Shown: positions 1-7,568 of the stretch, in pieces
How positions within the stretch are numbered: position 1 is the stretch's first letter
How the letters are laid out: each line of letters begins with the position of its first letter
Source of the DNA: Dysgonomonas mossii DSM 22836
Lineage (GTDB): Bacteria; Bacteroidota; Bacteroidia; Bacteroidales; Dysgonomonadaceae
DNA length: 64,000 nt
Assembly: GCF_000213575.1 (NCBI RefSeq)
Contig: NZ_GL892007.1
Location: 1 to 64,000, forward strand
Direction of reading: 5' to 3'
Notes under the pieces: model-generated
The model's database searches: none
What the model saw: the letters and a program-made list of their open reading frames with translations, nothing else
Told to the model about the DNA's origin: nothing
Position numbers and translations under genes: made by a program

Positions 1-181
1 TTATGCGGTATTAGTCCGAATTTCTCCGGGTTATTCCCCTGATGTAGGTAGGTTGCATACGTGTTACTCACCCGTGCGCCGGTCGCCATCAAAGTATTGC
101 TACTCTATGCTGCCCCTCGACTTGCATGTGTTAGGCCTATCGCTAGCGTTCATCCTGAGCCAGGATCAAACTCTTCTTTGT
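1..181 (-). rRNA. 16S ribosomal RNA, 5' end only (partial)
   Basis: The reverse complement begins with the universal 5' segment GAGTTTGATCCTGGCTCAG followed by a Bacteroidetes-type GATGAACGCTAGCG and continues through the helix-6 region to position 1, where the window cuts it. Aligning with the known E. coli 5' end puts nucleotide 1 near position 181. The sequence is typical of Dysgonomonas-like Bacteroidales. Transcription runs off the left edge, so the rest of the operon is outside the window. Confidence 0.97.
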
Positions 182-403
182 ATATTCTTTTTTTCTAAGT
201 CTTTCGTGATCCTGTCCTGCTCTTTTTACTTATTAAGTAAATTGACGGTATAATATTTCTTAGCACCAAAGTGCTATTGTACTACACTCATATGTTGTCA
301 TTATTTCAAAGATCGTTTTCTAATCGCTTAGCGAAAATCTCCGGACTTAAACAAGTGGCCGAAACCCTCTTTTTATGCGCCGTGTTCTCTATCAAAGCGG
401 GTG

Positions 404-436
404 CAAAGATATGCATTTTATTTATACATCTCCAAA
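404..436 (-). promoter_or_regulatory. Predicted rRNA operon promoter
   Basis: On the minus strand a perfect Bacteroidetes -7 box TATCTTTG (404-411) is preceded by TTTG (433-436) with a 21-bp spacer. Transcription would start near 398, giving a leader of roughly 215 nt before the 16S 5' end. Confidence 0.6.
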
Positions 437-632
437 TATTTTAATGCCTTTTTTTAAAAATATTTTAACCGAAATATACAAACACCTTAAACAAAATAAC
501 TTAATCAATTATTGTTTATTGGTCATAAGATCATCCTTCAAAAAGATCAATCTAAACCTTACTATAATTATATATATGAAAAATATTTTGGAAAGAAATA
601 CTTGGGGAGAATCACATAATAATTATAATTAA

Positions 633-640
633 TATCTTTG
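633..640 (+). promoter_or_regulatory. -7 box upstream of the lipoprotein gene at 679
   Basis: TATCTTTG matches the Bacteroidetes -7 consensus TAnnTTTG exactly and lies 38 bp before the start codon. No well-spaced TTG element is obvious upstream. Confidence 0.5.
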
Positions 641-678
641 TTCCGCTAAATACTTATATAATATAACATGCATTATAC

Positions 679-1851
679 ATGAAAACATCTTTTTTTTCCA
701 AGTTATCTATTATTACTCTTGCGGTCATATCTTTTGCATCTTGTCAGAATAAAGGCCCTTATTTTACAGTAGAGGGTAAGATTGCCAATGCCGACACAAC
801 AATGCTATATCTAGAAAGACGGTCTTTAAATGAAACAACAATAATAGACTCAGTAAAACTAGATGCAGATGGAAACTTCAAGTTTAAAGAGCCTGCATTA
901 GGCTATCCAGAATTCTATCTACTAAGAATGGATAAGCAATCCATAAACTTAGCAATAGACTCTATAGAAACAATTACTGTACATGCTAGCAAGCCTACAT
1001 TTGCATCGGAATATACAATAGAAGGATCTGAAGGCTCTGTGAAAATAAAAGATATTGTTTTTGCCCAAAACAAGCTTAGTCGGACTGTGTCTGACTTGAG
1101 AAAACAATTTGAAAGTAAAGGAATATCACAAGATCAATATGTCGTAGAAATTCAAAAAGCACTGGATGAATACAAAACTAAAGCTAAAGATCTAATCTTG
1201 TCTGATTCAAAAAGCTTAGCCAGCTATTTTGCTTTATTTCAAAAGGTAGATGGATACCTTATATTCGATCCATATGATAAAAATGACTTAGTAGCTTTTA
1301 GGGCTGTTGCTACCGTTTGGGATTTGTATAAGTCAAAATCACCACGGGCAGAACATTTAAAGACTTTTACATTGACTACCTTGGCCGAGTTGAAACAAAT
1401 GGCTAGTCAGGAAGAAACAATGAAAAAGTTAGAGAATACGGCGGCGGCAGATCACAGTGTATTTTACAATATAACACTACCTGATATTAATAATAAGGAA
1501 GTAAGTTTATCTTCTTTGAAAGGAAAGGTTGTTATACTCGATTTTACCGCATATCAAACAGATTTTTCTCCGGCGCACAATATACTTATCAATAATGTAT
1601 ATAGTAAGAATAAAGGAAATGTAGAAGTATACCAAGTATCTTTTGACACGGATATACATGCATGGAAAAATGCAGCAACAAATTTACCTTGGGTATGTGT
1701 AAGAGATAGCAAACTACTCAACTCTGAATGGCTTGCAAAATTCAACATTCAAGGCTTCCCTACTACATATTTATTAAACAAGAATGGAGAGATTGTAAAA
1801 AGAATTTTATCTACTGATAACCTAGCTTCAGAAGTTCAAAAATTATTATAA
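679..1851 (+). CDS. DUF4369 / thioredoxin-fold lipoprotein lacking the CXXC active site
   Basis: This is a 390-residue predicted lipoprotein (signal peptide ending in the lipobox FASC, Cys22). The N-terminal third has the DUF4369 pattern (short beta strands after the lipid anchor). Residues about 265-390 form an AhpC/TlpA-type thioredoxin domain with KGKVVILDF and the cis-proline motif GFPTTYLL. Family members normally carry WCGPC after the DF strand. Here that place reads TAYQTDFSPAHN, so both redox cysteines are missing. The protein therefore probably binds or scaffolds rather than catalysing thiol exchange. It stands alone, with its own promoter box at 633-640. Confidence 0.85.
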   Translation: MKTSFFSKLSIITLAVISFASCQNKGPYFTVEGKIANADTTMLYLERRSLNETTIIDSVKLDADGNFKFKEPALGYPEFYLLRMDKQSINLAIDSIETITVHASKPTFASEYTIEGSEGSVKIKDIVFAQNKLSRTVSDLRKQFESKGISQDQYVVEIQKALDEYKTKAKDLILSDSKSLASYFALFQKVDGYLIFDPYDKNDLVAFRAVATVWDLYKSKSPRAEHLKTFTLTTLAELKQMASQEETMKKLENTAAADHSVFYNITLPDINNKEVSLSSLKGKVVILDFTAYQTDFSPAHNILINNVYSKNKGNVEVYQVSFDTDIHAWKNAATNLPWVCVRDSKLLNSEWLAKFNIQGFPTTYLLNKNGEIVKRILSTDNLASEVQKLL

Positions 1852-1866
1852 AAGTATTTCCAAATA

Positions 1867-1898
1867 TTTGAAAATACGAAAAATATACTATATCTTTG
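1867..1898 (+). promoter_or_regulatory. Promoter of greA
   Basis: TTTG (1867-1870) and TATCTTTG (1891-1898) are separated by exactly 20 bp, an ideal Bacteroidetes sigma-ABfr promoter. Predicted start is near 1905, leaving a leader of about 120 nt before greA. Confidence 0.7.
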
Positions 1899-1919
1899 TT
1901 TTTGATAAAATGAAAAAGG

Positions 1920-1963
1920 AAAAGGAGTTCTGGCCTTTAACGGCAGGAATTCTTTTTCTTTTT
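1920..1963 (+). terminator. Terminator-like hairpin inside the greA leader
   Basis: AAAAGGAGTTC (1920-1930) pairs with GGAATTCTTTTT (1946-1957, allowing G-U), continued by GCC/GGC closing the loop TTTAAC; CTTTTTG follows. It lies between the promoter and the greA start codon, so it would act on the leader transcript. It could be an attenuator or the 3' end of a short leader RNA. Confidence 0.5.
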
Positions 1964-2025
1964 GTCGCTTTAAAAACAATCAAAAATTTAAAAAACAGTA
2001 GGAATTAATTTAATTTTTAATTACC

Positions 2026-2496
2026 ATGGCTATCACTTACATGACCGCAGAAGGTTACAAAAAGTTGAAAGAAGAAATCAACACTCTTGAAACTACAGAA
2101 AGGCCTGCTATATCGAAACAAATAGCAGAGGCTAGAGACAAGGGAGACTTATCTGAAAATGCTGAATACGATGCCGCCAAAGAGGCTCAGGGGCTACTTG
2201 AAGCTAAAATAGCCCAAATGAAAAATCTATTGGCAAATGCTCGTCTGATCAATGAAGATTCAATAGGAACAGATGTTGTGCAAATATTGAACAAGGTTAC
2301 AATACGCAATACGAAAAATAACCAAAAGATGACATATACGATCGTTGCCGAAAGTGAAGCTAACTTGAAAGAAAACAAGATGGCTGTAAACACTCCTATC
2401 GCGCAAGGATTGATGGGGAAGAAAGTGGGAGATGTAGCCGAAATAAAAGTTCCTTCGGGAATTATGAGTTTCGAAATAATGGATATATCATTATAA
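2026..2496 (+). CDS. greA: Transcription elongation factor GreA
   Basis: GreA enters the secondary channel of stalled RNA polymerase and stimulates cleavage of backtracked RNA. The 156-residue product has the family length. It has the N-terminal antiparallel coiled coil (about 1-75) with the tip motif DLSENAEYDAAKE, whose acidic residues position the catalytic metal. A C-terminal FKBP-like domain ends with SPSG-type and FEI strands. The ATG at 2026 lies just upstream of the conserved YMTAEGYKKL start. The HIT gene follows after 4 bp, so the two are co-transcribed. Confidence 0.96.
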   Translation: MAITYMTAEGYKKLKEEINTLETTERPAISKQIAEARDKGDLSENAEYDAAKEAQGLLEAKIAQMKNLLANARLINEDSIGTDVVQILNKVTIRNTKNNQKMTYTIVAESEANLKENKMAVNTPIAQGLMGKKVGDVAEIKVPSGIMSFEIMDISL

Positions 2497-2500
2497 ACTT

Positions 2501-2893
2501 ATGCCTAGTATTTTCAGTAGAATTGTTAAGGGTGAGATACCATCATATAAGGTGGCTGAAGATGAGAGGTTCTTTGCATTCTTGGATATAAATCCGATGG
2601 CAAAAGGGCATACCCTTGTCATTCCTAAGCAAGAAGTCGATTATATATTCGATCTTGACGACGATATTTTAAAAGATATGGTCATTTTTGCAAAGAAAGT
2701 TGCAAAATCTATTGAGAAAACCATTACTTGCAAACGTGTAGGTATAATGGTTGTAGGCCTTGAAGTTCCTCATGCTCATATACACTTGGTTCCTATTAAT
2801 AAAGAATCAGATATGAGCCTTTCAAATCCAAGAATAAAGATTGAGCAATTTGAATTTGAAGAAATTGCAAAAAAAATCAGAGAAAACATCTAA
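2501..2893 (+). CDS. HIT family (histidine triad) nucleotide-binding protein
   Basis: This 130-residue protein starts with the family pattern IFSRIVKGEIPSYKV and carries the histidine triad HAHIHLVP near residues 91-98. The central His is the nucleophile in purine nucleoside phosphoramidases of the Hint class. Length and layout fit Hint-type HIT proteins. It is translated 4 bp after greA, an arrangement that suggests one mRNA ending at the hairpin at 2921-2950. The physiological substrate cannot be read from sequence. Confidence 0.93.
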   Translation: MPSIFSRIVKGEIPSYKVAEDERFFAFLDINPMAKGHTLVIPKQEVDYIFDLDDDILKDMVIFAKKVAKSIEKTITCKRVGIMVVGLEVPHAHIHLVPINKESDMSLSNPRIKIEQFEFEEIAKKIRENI

Positions 2894-2920
2894 GACTTAT
2901 AACAAATATAATACTGAATT

Positions 2921-2950
2921 GGTGGGAGTACATACTCTCACCTTTTTTAT
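2921..2950 (+). terminator. Rho-independent terminator of greA-HIT
   Basis: GGTGGGAG (2921-2928) pairs with CTCTCACC (2935-2942) around a 6-nt loop and is followed by TTTTTTATTTT. Confidence 0.8.
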
Positions 2951-3034
2951 TTTAGTTCATATCGTTTTATGGAATTTAGTAGAAAATCTATCTATATAGT
3001 AAATAGAATAATATTCACCAAAATTAGATGGATT

Positions 3035-4777
3035 ATGAAAACTTACAAAACAATCATTTTAGTACTTTCTGTTTTCCTATTATTTTCTTGTAGCAGTAAC
3101 AAAACAAAAGTACAAGATTCTAAGACAGCTGAAAATACAACAATCACACCTAAGACTGAATCTGAAACGAATCAATCTTCACCGCTAAGTGATGCATATA
3201 TAGTTCAAGACGAAAAGCAAATATCCTTAGGTGATGTGCGAAAAAGCAAGATGGATATATCTGTAGCCGATGTCAGTGCATTAGAGATGACAACAAGTCG
3301 TTCAATATCATCTTTAAGAATGGAATCTTCGCCATACGACAATCTGCAAGATGAAGAATATAGCCAATTTTCGGAAAATAGGTTTCGTTTAGCAAACGAA
3401 GATCCACTCTCTACATTTTCGGTAGATGTAGATGCAGCATCGTATAGCAATATGCGCCGTTTTATAAACCGGGGAAGTCTACCCAACAAAGATGCAGTGA
3501 GAATAGAAGAACTCATTAATTACTTTAGCTACAATTATACAGAACCTACAGGGAACGACCCTATAAAAATATCTACAGAAGTAGGCAATTGTCCTTGGAA
3601 TAGTCAAAATCGTTTGGTAAAAATCGGATTAAAGGCACGCAGTATGGCAGGAGAAAATCTCCCGGCTTCAAACTTTGTTTTTCTTATAGATGTTTCGGGA
3701 TCGATGTATGGCGCTACACGACTTGACCTTGTAAAGTCATCATTAAAACTACTGACAAACAATCTTAGAGAGAAAGATCGTGTAGCTATAGTTGTATATG
3801 CAGGCTCTGCAGGAGAAGTTTTACCTTCGACATCGGGAGCGAACAAACAAAAAATAAAAGAAGCGCTTGACAATCTGAACGCAGGAGGTTCGACTACAGG
3901 AGGAGCCGGTATACAACTTGCATATAAAATAGCAAAGCAAAACTTTATAAAAGGTGGTAATAATCGTATTATTTTATGCACAGATGGCGACTTCAATGTA
4001 GGGGTTTCAAGTAACGATGGTCTGCTAGCGTTGATAGAACAAGAGCGCAAGAGTGGAGTGTTTCTTTCCATATTAGGTTATGGAATGGGCAATTACAAAG
4101 ATAGCAAGATGCAAACTCTGGCACAAGCCGGAAATGGAAATCATGCATATATCGATAATTTACAAGAGGCAAATAAAGTCTTAGTAAACGAATTTGGGGC
4201 AACAATGTATACTGTAGCTAAAGATGTGAAATTACAAATAGAATTTAACCCAACAAAGGTACAAGCATACAGGCTAGTAGGTTACGAAACGAGATTACTA
4301 AACAAAGAAGACTTTAACGATGATACAAAAGATGCGGGAGAAATGGGTGCCGGTCATACAGTTACTGCATTTTATGAGGTTATACCCACAGGTATAAAAA
4401 GCAATCTAATAGGAAATGTTGATCCTCTAAAGTATCAGAAAGAAACCAGTGTATCCACTCAAAATATATTTGTAGCAAATAAATATCCTGATCTCTTAAC
4501 CGTAAAATTGAGATATAAACAACCAAACAGCGACCAAAGTCAGAAAATAGAAGTTCCGTTAATAGATGACAAGGGTGATAATGTTTCTGACGATTTTCGC
4601 TTTGCTTCGGCTGTTGCCATGTTCGGGCAAATTATAAAAGACTCTCAATACAAAGGAGAAGGTAGCTATAGCAAAGCTATTGCATTAGCTCAAAAAGGAT
4701 ATGGAGAAGATAAGCAGGGGTATCGCCGAGAATTTGTAAGATTAATGCAAACAGCTCAAGGATTAGCAAAAAATTGA
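3035..4777 (+). CDS. YfbK-like von Willebrand factor A lipoprotein
   Basis: The start at 3035 gives a clean lipoprotein signal (MKTYKTIILVLSVFLLFSCS); an ATG at 2969 would only add 22 unlikely residues before it. The 580-residue protein has a central VWA domain with the metal-ion-dependent adhesion site DVSGSM (Asp219, Ser221, Ser223) and a Thr/Gly-rich stretch GGSTTGGAG. It is preceded by the YfbK-type region (STFSVDVDAASYSNMRRF) and followed by a DUF3520-like C-terminus (RREFVRLMQTAQ). Such proteins are exported and probably bind protein partners, but their role in Bacteroidetes is not established. It is monocistronic between two terminators. Confidence 0.88.
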   Translation: MKTYKTIILVLSVFLLFSCSSNKTKVQDSKTAENTTITPKTESETNQSSPLSDAYIVQDEKQISLGDVRKSKMDISVADVSALEMTTSRSISSLRMESSPYDNLQDEEYSQFSENRFRLANEDPLSTFSVDVDAASYSNMRRFINRGSLPNKDAVRIEELINYFSYNYTEPTGNDPIKISTEVGNCPWNSQNRLVKIGLKARSMAGENLPASNFVFLIDVSGSMYGATRLDLVKSSLKLLTNNLREKDRVAIVVYAGSAGEVLPSTSGANKQKIKEALDNLNAGGSTTGGAGIQLAYKIAKQNFIKGGNNRIILCTDGDFNVGVSSNDGLLALIEQERKSGVFLSILGYGMGNYKDSKMQTLAQAGNGNHAYIDNLQEANKVLVNEFGATMYTVAKDVKLQIEFNPTKVQAYRLVGYETRLLNKEDFNDDTKDAGEMGAGHTVTAFYEVIPTGIKSNLIGNVDPLKYQKETSVSTQNIFVANKYPDLLTVKLRYKQPNSDQSQKIEVPLIDDKGDNVSDDFRFASAVAMFGQIIKDSQYKGEGSYSKAIALAQKGYGEDKQGYRREFVRLMQTAQGLAKN

Positions 4778-4807
4778 TTTGTAATTTATTGTAAATGAAA
4801 TAAGTTT

Positions 4808-4859
4808 AAATAAATTTGTAAGGCTTGAATTTAATTTTCAAGCCTTACAAATTTATTTT
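4808..4859. terminator. Perfect 22-bp inverted repeat, likely terminator
   Basis: Arms 4808-4829 and 4838-4859 are exact reverse complements around an 8-nt loop. AT-rich outer parts give a U-rich tail in either direction. It lies 30 bp after the VWA gene stop and just before the DUF1801 gene. Confidence 0.75.
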
Positions 4860-4881
4860 ATTAGAGCTAAACATTATAATT

Positions 4882-5223
4882 ATGCAAAATATAGATGGAT
4901 ATATAGCTTCATTTCCTGAGAACATTCAAGTATTGATGAAGAAACTAAGAACAACCATCAAAAAAGCCGCACCTGATGCTATAGAAAAAATCAGTTGGCA
5001 AATGCCCACATTTCATCAGAATGGGAATCTTATACACTTTGCAGGTCATAAAAAGCACATCGGTTTATACCCGGGTGTAGAAGCTATTATTGCCTTCGAA
5101 GAAGAACTTACTCAATACAAAACATCGAAAGGTACAATACAGTTACCTCTGGATAAACCTTTACCATTGAATCTAGTTACGAGGATCGTGAAGTTCAATA
5201 TAAAAAGGAATCTGAAAAAATAA
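4882..5223 (+). CDS. DUF1801 (YdhG-like) domain protein
   Basis: A 113-residue cytoplasmic protein with the DUF1801 pattern: IDGYIASFPENIQVLMKKLR at the start, then AAPDAIEKISWQMPTF, HFAGHKKHIGLYPG and a C-terminal ATR/RNIKRNLKK basic tail. The ATG at 4882 is preferred over 4825 because the upstream part overlaps the terminator hairpin. The molecular function of the family is unknown. The gene converges with the U32 gene, with stops only 5 bp apart. Confidence 0.85.
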   Translation: MQNIDGYIASFPENIQVLMKKLRTTIKKAAPDAIEKISWQMPTFHQNGNLIHFAGHKKHIGLYPGVEAIIAFEEELTQYKTSKGTIQLPLDKPLPLNLVTRIVKFNIKRNLKK

Positions 5224-5228
5224 TATTG

Positions 5229-6503
5229 CTATATTTTTTCCACAAACTTCTTCTTCCGTTCTACTTCAACCAACTTAAATAGTTTATCTGAAGGTCTGAT
5301 TTTTTCATTTACTTTAATAGAGAATTTTTCGCCTTTTACTGTCTCTTCTACAGGTTGAAGGTCAACTCTAATTTCATCTACGATCTGTGTTACAGCTCCA
5401 GTAGTAGGTCCGGTAATAAGTATTTCGTCACCAACCTTCAACGATTGTGTTTCCATCAAGAATTCGGCAACACCAAGATTTGAGAAATATTTAAGACCTT
5501 TACCTATGTATATTTTTCGTTTCGTTGCACCTGAGCCATAATTACTAGACCACTCCCCTAGTTTCTGACCAAGATAATAACCATCCCAAAATCCTCGATT
5601 AAAGACCGTAGCAAGGCGATCGTCCCACTTTTCAATCTTTTCTTCTGTATATGTATCCTCACAGTAGGCTTGCACTGCTTCTTTATAACATTCGACTACA
5701 GTGCGCACATATTCTGGCCCACGAGCACGCCCTTCTATTTTAAATACACGTACTCCAGCATCCATCATTTTGTTCATAAAATGAATGGTCTTCAAATCTT
5801 TTGGAGACATGATATATTCGTTGTCTATTTCGAGTTCGATATCCGATTCCTTATCTTTTACAATATAGCTGCGGCGGCACAGTTGATTGCATGCGCCCCT
5901 ATTTGCTGATAAATCTCTTTCGTGCAAGCTCAGATAACATTTACCTGACACAGCCATACACAAAGCTCCATGAGCAAACATTTCGATACGAATAAGCTCA
6001 CCTTTAGGGCCTCTTATGTTTTGCTCTACAATATCTTTATAGATAGAAGCTACCTGATCGAGATTGAGTTCGCGTGCCAGTACAACAACATCAGCAAATT
6101 GCCCGTAAAATTTTAAGGACTCTGTATTCGTAATATTCAATTGTGTAGATAAATGAACTTCAACACCGATACTGCGCGCATACATCATCACAGCTACATC
6201 CGAAGCAATTACGGCTGAAAGCTCAGCCTCTTTTGCAGCATTTACAATTTGGTGCATCAACGAGATATCATTGTCGTAAATAATTGTATTCACCGTCAGA
6301 TAGCTCTTTAGTCCATTTTCTTTACATATAGCCGCTATCTGCTTCAGGTCATCCATTGTAAAGTTATTAGAGGACTTGGCTCGCATATTCAGCCCTTCTA
6401 TTCCAAAGTAAATAGAGTTTGCCCCACCCTGTATAGCCGCAGCCAAAGAGTCGTAAGAGCCAACAGGTGCCATTATTTCAAAATCTGATATCTTCTTATT
6501 CAT
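5229..6503 (-). CDS. U32 peptidase-family protein (possible tRNA U34 hydroxylation enzyme, TrhP-like)
   Basis: The 424-residue product shows the U32 signature: ELMAPVGS-like N-terminus (FEIMAPVGSYDSLAAAIQ), FAHGALCMAVSGKCYLS, and the cysteine-rich SANRGACNQLCRRSY. The C-terminus is a small beta-barrel domain. Although named peptidases, bacterial YegQ-type members (TrhP) act with prephenate in forming 5-hydroxyuridine at tRNA position 34. This is family knowledge, and the specific subfamily here is inferred. Its -7 box is probably TAATTTTG at 6550-6557 (minus strand). Confidence 0.87.
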   Translation of the reverse strand: MNKKISDFEIMAPVGSYDSLAAAIQGGANSIYFGIEGLNMRAKSSNNFTMDDLKQIAAICKENGLKSYLTVNTIIYDNDISLMHQIVNAAKEAELSAVIASDVAVMMYARSIGVEVHLSTQLNITNTESLKFYGQFADVVVLARELNLDQVASIYKDIVEQNIRGPKGELIRIEMFAHGALCMAVSGKCYLSLHERDLSANRGACNQLCRRSYIVKDKESDIELEIDNEYIMSPKDLKTIHFMNKMMDAGVRVFKIEGRARGPEYVRTVVECYKEAVQAYCEDTYTEEKIEKWDDRLATVFNRGFWDGYYLGQKLGEWSSNYGSGATKRKIYIGKGLKYFSNLGVAEFLMETQSLKVGDEILITGPTTGAVTQIVDEIRVDLQPVEETVKGEKFSIKVNEKIRPSDKLFKLVEVERKKKFVEKI

Positions 6504-6549
6504 TTCTTTCTTTTGTATGTTTTTTTTAGTGCTTAAAAAAAGCAGTGCG

Positions 6550-6557
6550 CAAAATTA
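6550..6557 (-). promoter_or_regulatory. -7 box of the U32 peptidase-family gene
   Basis: Minus-strand TAATTTTG fits TAnnTTTG and lies 47 bp upstream of the start codon at 6503. Confidence 0.4.
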
Positions 6558-6902
6558 CCGTTTTTAGATGAAAAGGGCAAATAGAGATCAAGCTAAACCT
6601 TAAACCAATAAAAAGTTAAAACAAAGAACAAAATTCTTTGAAGAATAAAAAATAATTTGTATTTTAGCGTGAATAACAAACATTTATATACGTCTTTTAT
6701 AACGGTTCACTCTCATACAACTAAAAAAATCTGTATAAGTATCTATTACAAATAAATTATTTCAATAAAGAGATACTTTATTCTTAAATATTATGACATG
6801 ACTTTAATTATTCATTGAAGCAAGATAACATCTTTCAAGAACTCTCCGAAGGGAAAAGATGATATAAGTAGTTCTTAATAAATTAATAAAAAATAACACT
6901 AC

Positions 6903-6916
6903 GTAACATTTGTTAC
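6903..6916. promoter_or_regulatory. Crp/Fnr-type operator before nrfHA
   Basis: GTAACATTTGTTAC is a perfect 5-4-5 palindrome. The same palindrome (read on the other strand) recurs at 13300-13313 before hcp. Its centre (6909.5) is 29.5 bp upstream of the first base of the -7 box at 6939, i.e. near -41 from the predicted start, the classic position of a class II activator. Confidence 0.75.
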
Positions 6917-6938
6917 GGCAATTATCATATCTAAACAA

Positions 6939-6946
6939 TATCTTTG
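6939..6946 (+). promoter_or_regulatory. -7 box of the nrfHA promoter
   Basis: TATCTTTG matches the consensus exactly. No TTG is found at the usual -33 place; that position is occupied by the operator, as expected for an activator-dependent promoter. Confidence 0.65.
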
Positions 6947-6975
6947 TTTAATAACAGTATTCATTGGTAAATAAA

Positions 6976-7560
6976 ATGAGAAAACTTCTAGATCTAATAC
7001 CACGGAATTTTGTTGTTCCACTATTTGTTATAGCGGGAATGATAGCCGGACTTGGCGGATACACGGCCTATATGTCGCGGGCACATTCTTATCTGTCTGA
7101 TGAGCCCGAAGCTTGTATCAATTGCCATATAATGACCCCTTATTATCAAACATGGCAACACAGCGCACACCGAGAATGGGCCAATTGCAACGATTGCCAT
7201 GTACCACATGATAATGTCATAAATAAATATGCATTCAAAGCTATGGATGGACTTTACCATGCTGCAGTATTTACATTAAATGCTGAGCCACAGGTTATCC
7301 GTCCTCGAGATGCCAGTAAAAAAGTAATCATGGATAACTGCATTCGCTGTCATACTCAATTGAATACAGAATTTGTGAATACAGGTATGATAAACTATAC
7401 ACAAGTAAAAGAGGGCGAAGGAAAAGCGTGTTGGGATTGTCATCGGGAAGTTCCTCACACCATCGTGAGTAATCTATCTTCTTCACCGAACGCAATTGTT
7501 CCGTTACCAAAGTCAGCAGTACCTGACTGGTTGAATAATATTATGAAAAATAAAAAATAA
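6976..7560 (+). CDS. nrfH: Cytochrome c nitrite reductase small subunit NrfH (NapC/NirT family)
   Basis: NrfH anchors NrfA in the membrane and passes electrons from menaquinol to it. The 194-residue protein has one N-terminal membrane helix (about residues 14-34) followed by four haem-c motifs: CINCH, CNDCH, CIRCH and CWDCH. The first is followed by the MTPYY/TWQHSAHR segment typical of the family. ATG 6976 is chosen; a TTG four codons upstream is less likely. The gap to nrfA is 8 bp. Expression probably depends on the operator at 6903-6916. Confidence 0.95.
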   Translation: MRKLLDLIPRNFVVPLFVIAGMIAGLGGYTAYMSRAHSYLSDEPEACINCHIMTPYYQTWQHSAHREWANCNDCHVPHDNVINKYAFKAMDGLYHAAVFTLNAEPQVIRPRDASKKVIMDNCIRCHTQLNTEFVNTGMINYTQVKEGEGKACWDCHREVPHTIVSNLSSSPNAIVPLPKSAVPDWLNNIMKNKK

Positions 7561-7568
7561 GATCCAAT

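Larger units (their letters stand above)
182..678. other. Intergenic region: rRNA leader, rRNA promoter and promoter of the next gene
   Basis: No convincing gene lies here. The part up to about 398 is the transcribed leader of the rRNA operon on the minus strand. It includes a boxA-like GATCTTTGAAAT at 303-314 (reverse strand), which could serve antitermination. The rRNA promoter lies at 404-436. The remaining AT-rich part carries the promoter of the lipoprotein gene at 679. An open frame at 375-632 crosses the rRNA promoter and has no ribosome-binding or family signal. Confidence 0.6.
6504..6975. other. Divergent intergenic region between U32 gene and nrfH
   Basis: It contains the U32 promoter box TAATTTTG (6550-6557, minus) and, at the right end, the nrfHA operator and promoter. 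The middle (about 6570-6900) is AT-rich. It has a weak stem between CATCTTT near 6829 and AAAGATG about 25 bp downstream, flanked by AAGAACT/AGTTCTT. No gene, tRNA or riboswitch was recognised there. Confidence 0.5.

Noticed and set aside
53-253. Open frame of 66 codons on the + strand
   Set aside because: It lies antisense to the 16S rRNA 5' end and its leader.
375-632. Open frame of 85 codons between the rRNA operon and the lipoprotein gene
   Set aside because: It crosses the rRNA promoter, has a low-complexity AT-driven composition and no family resemblance.
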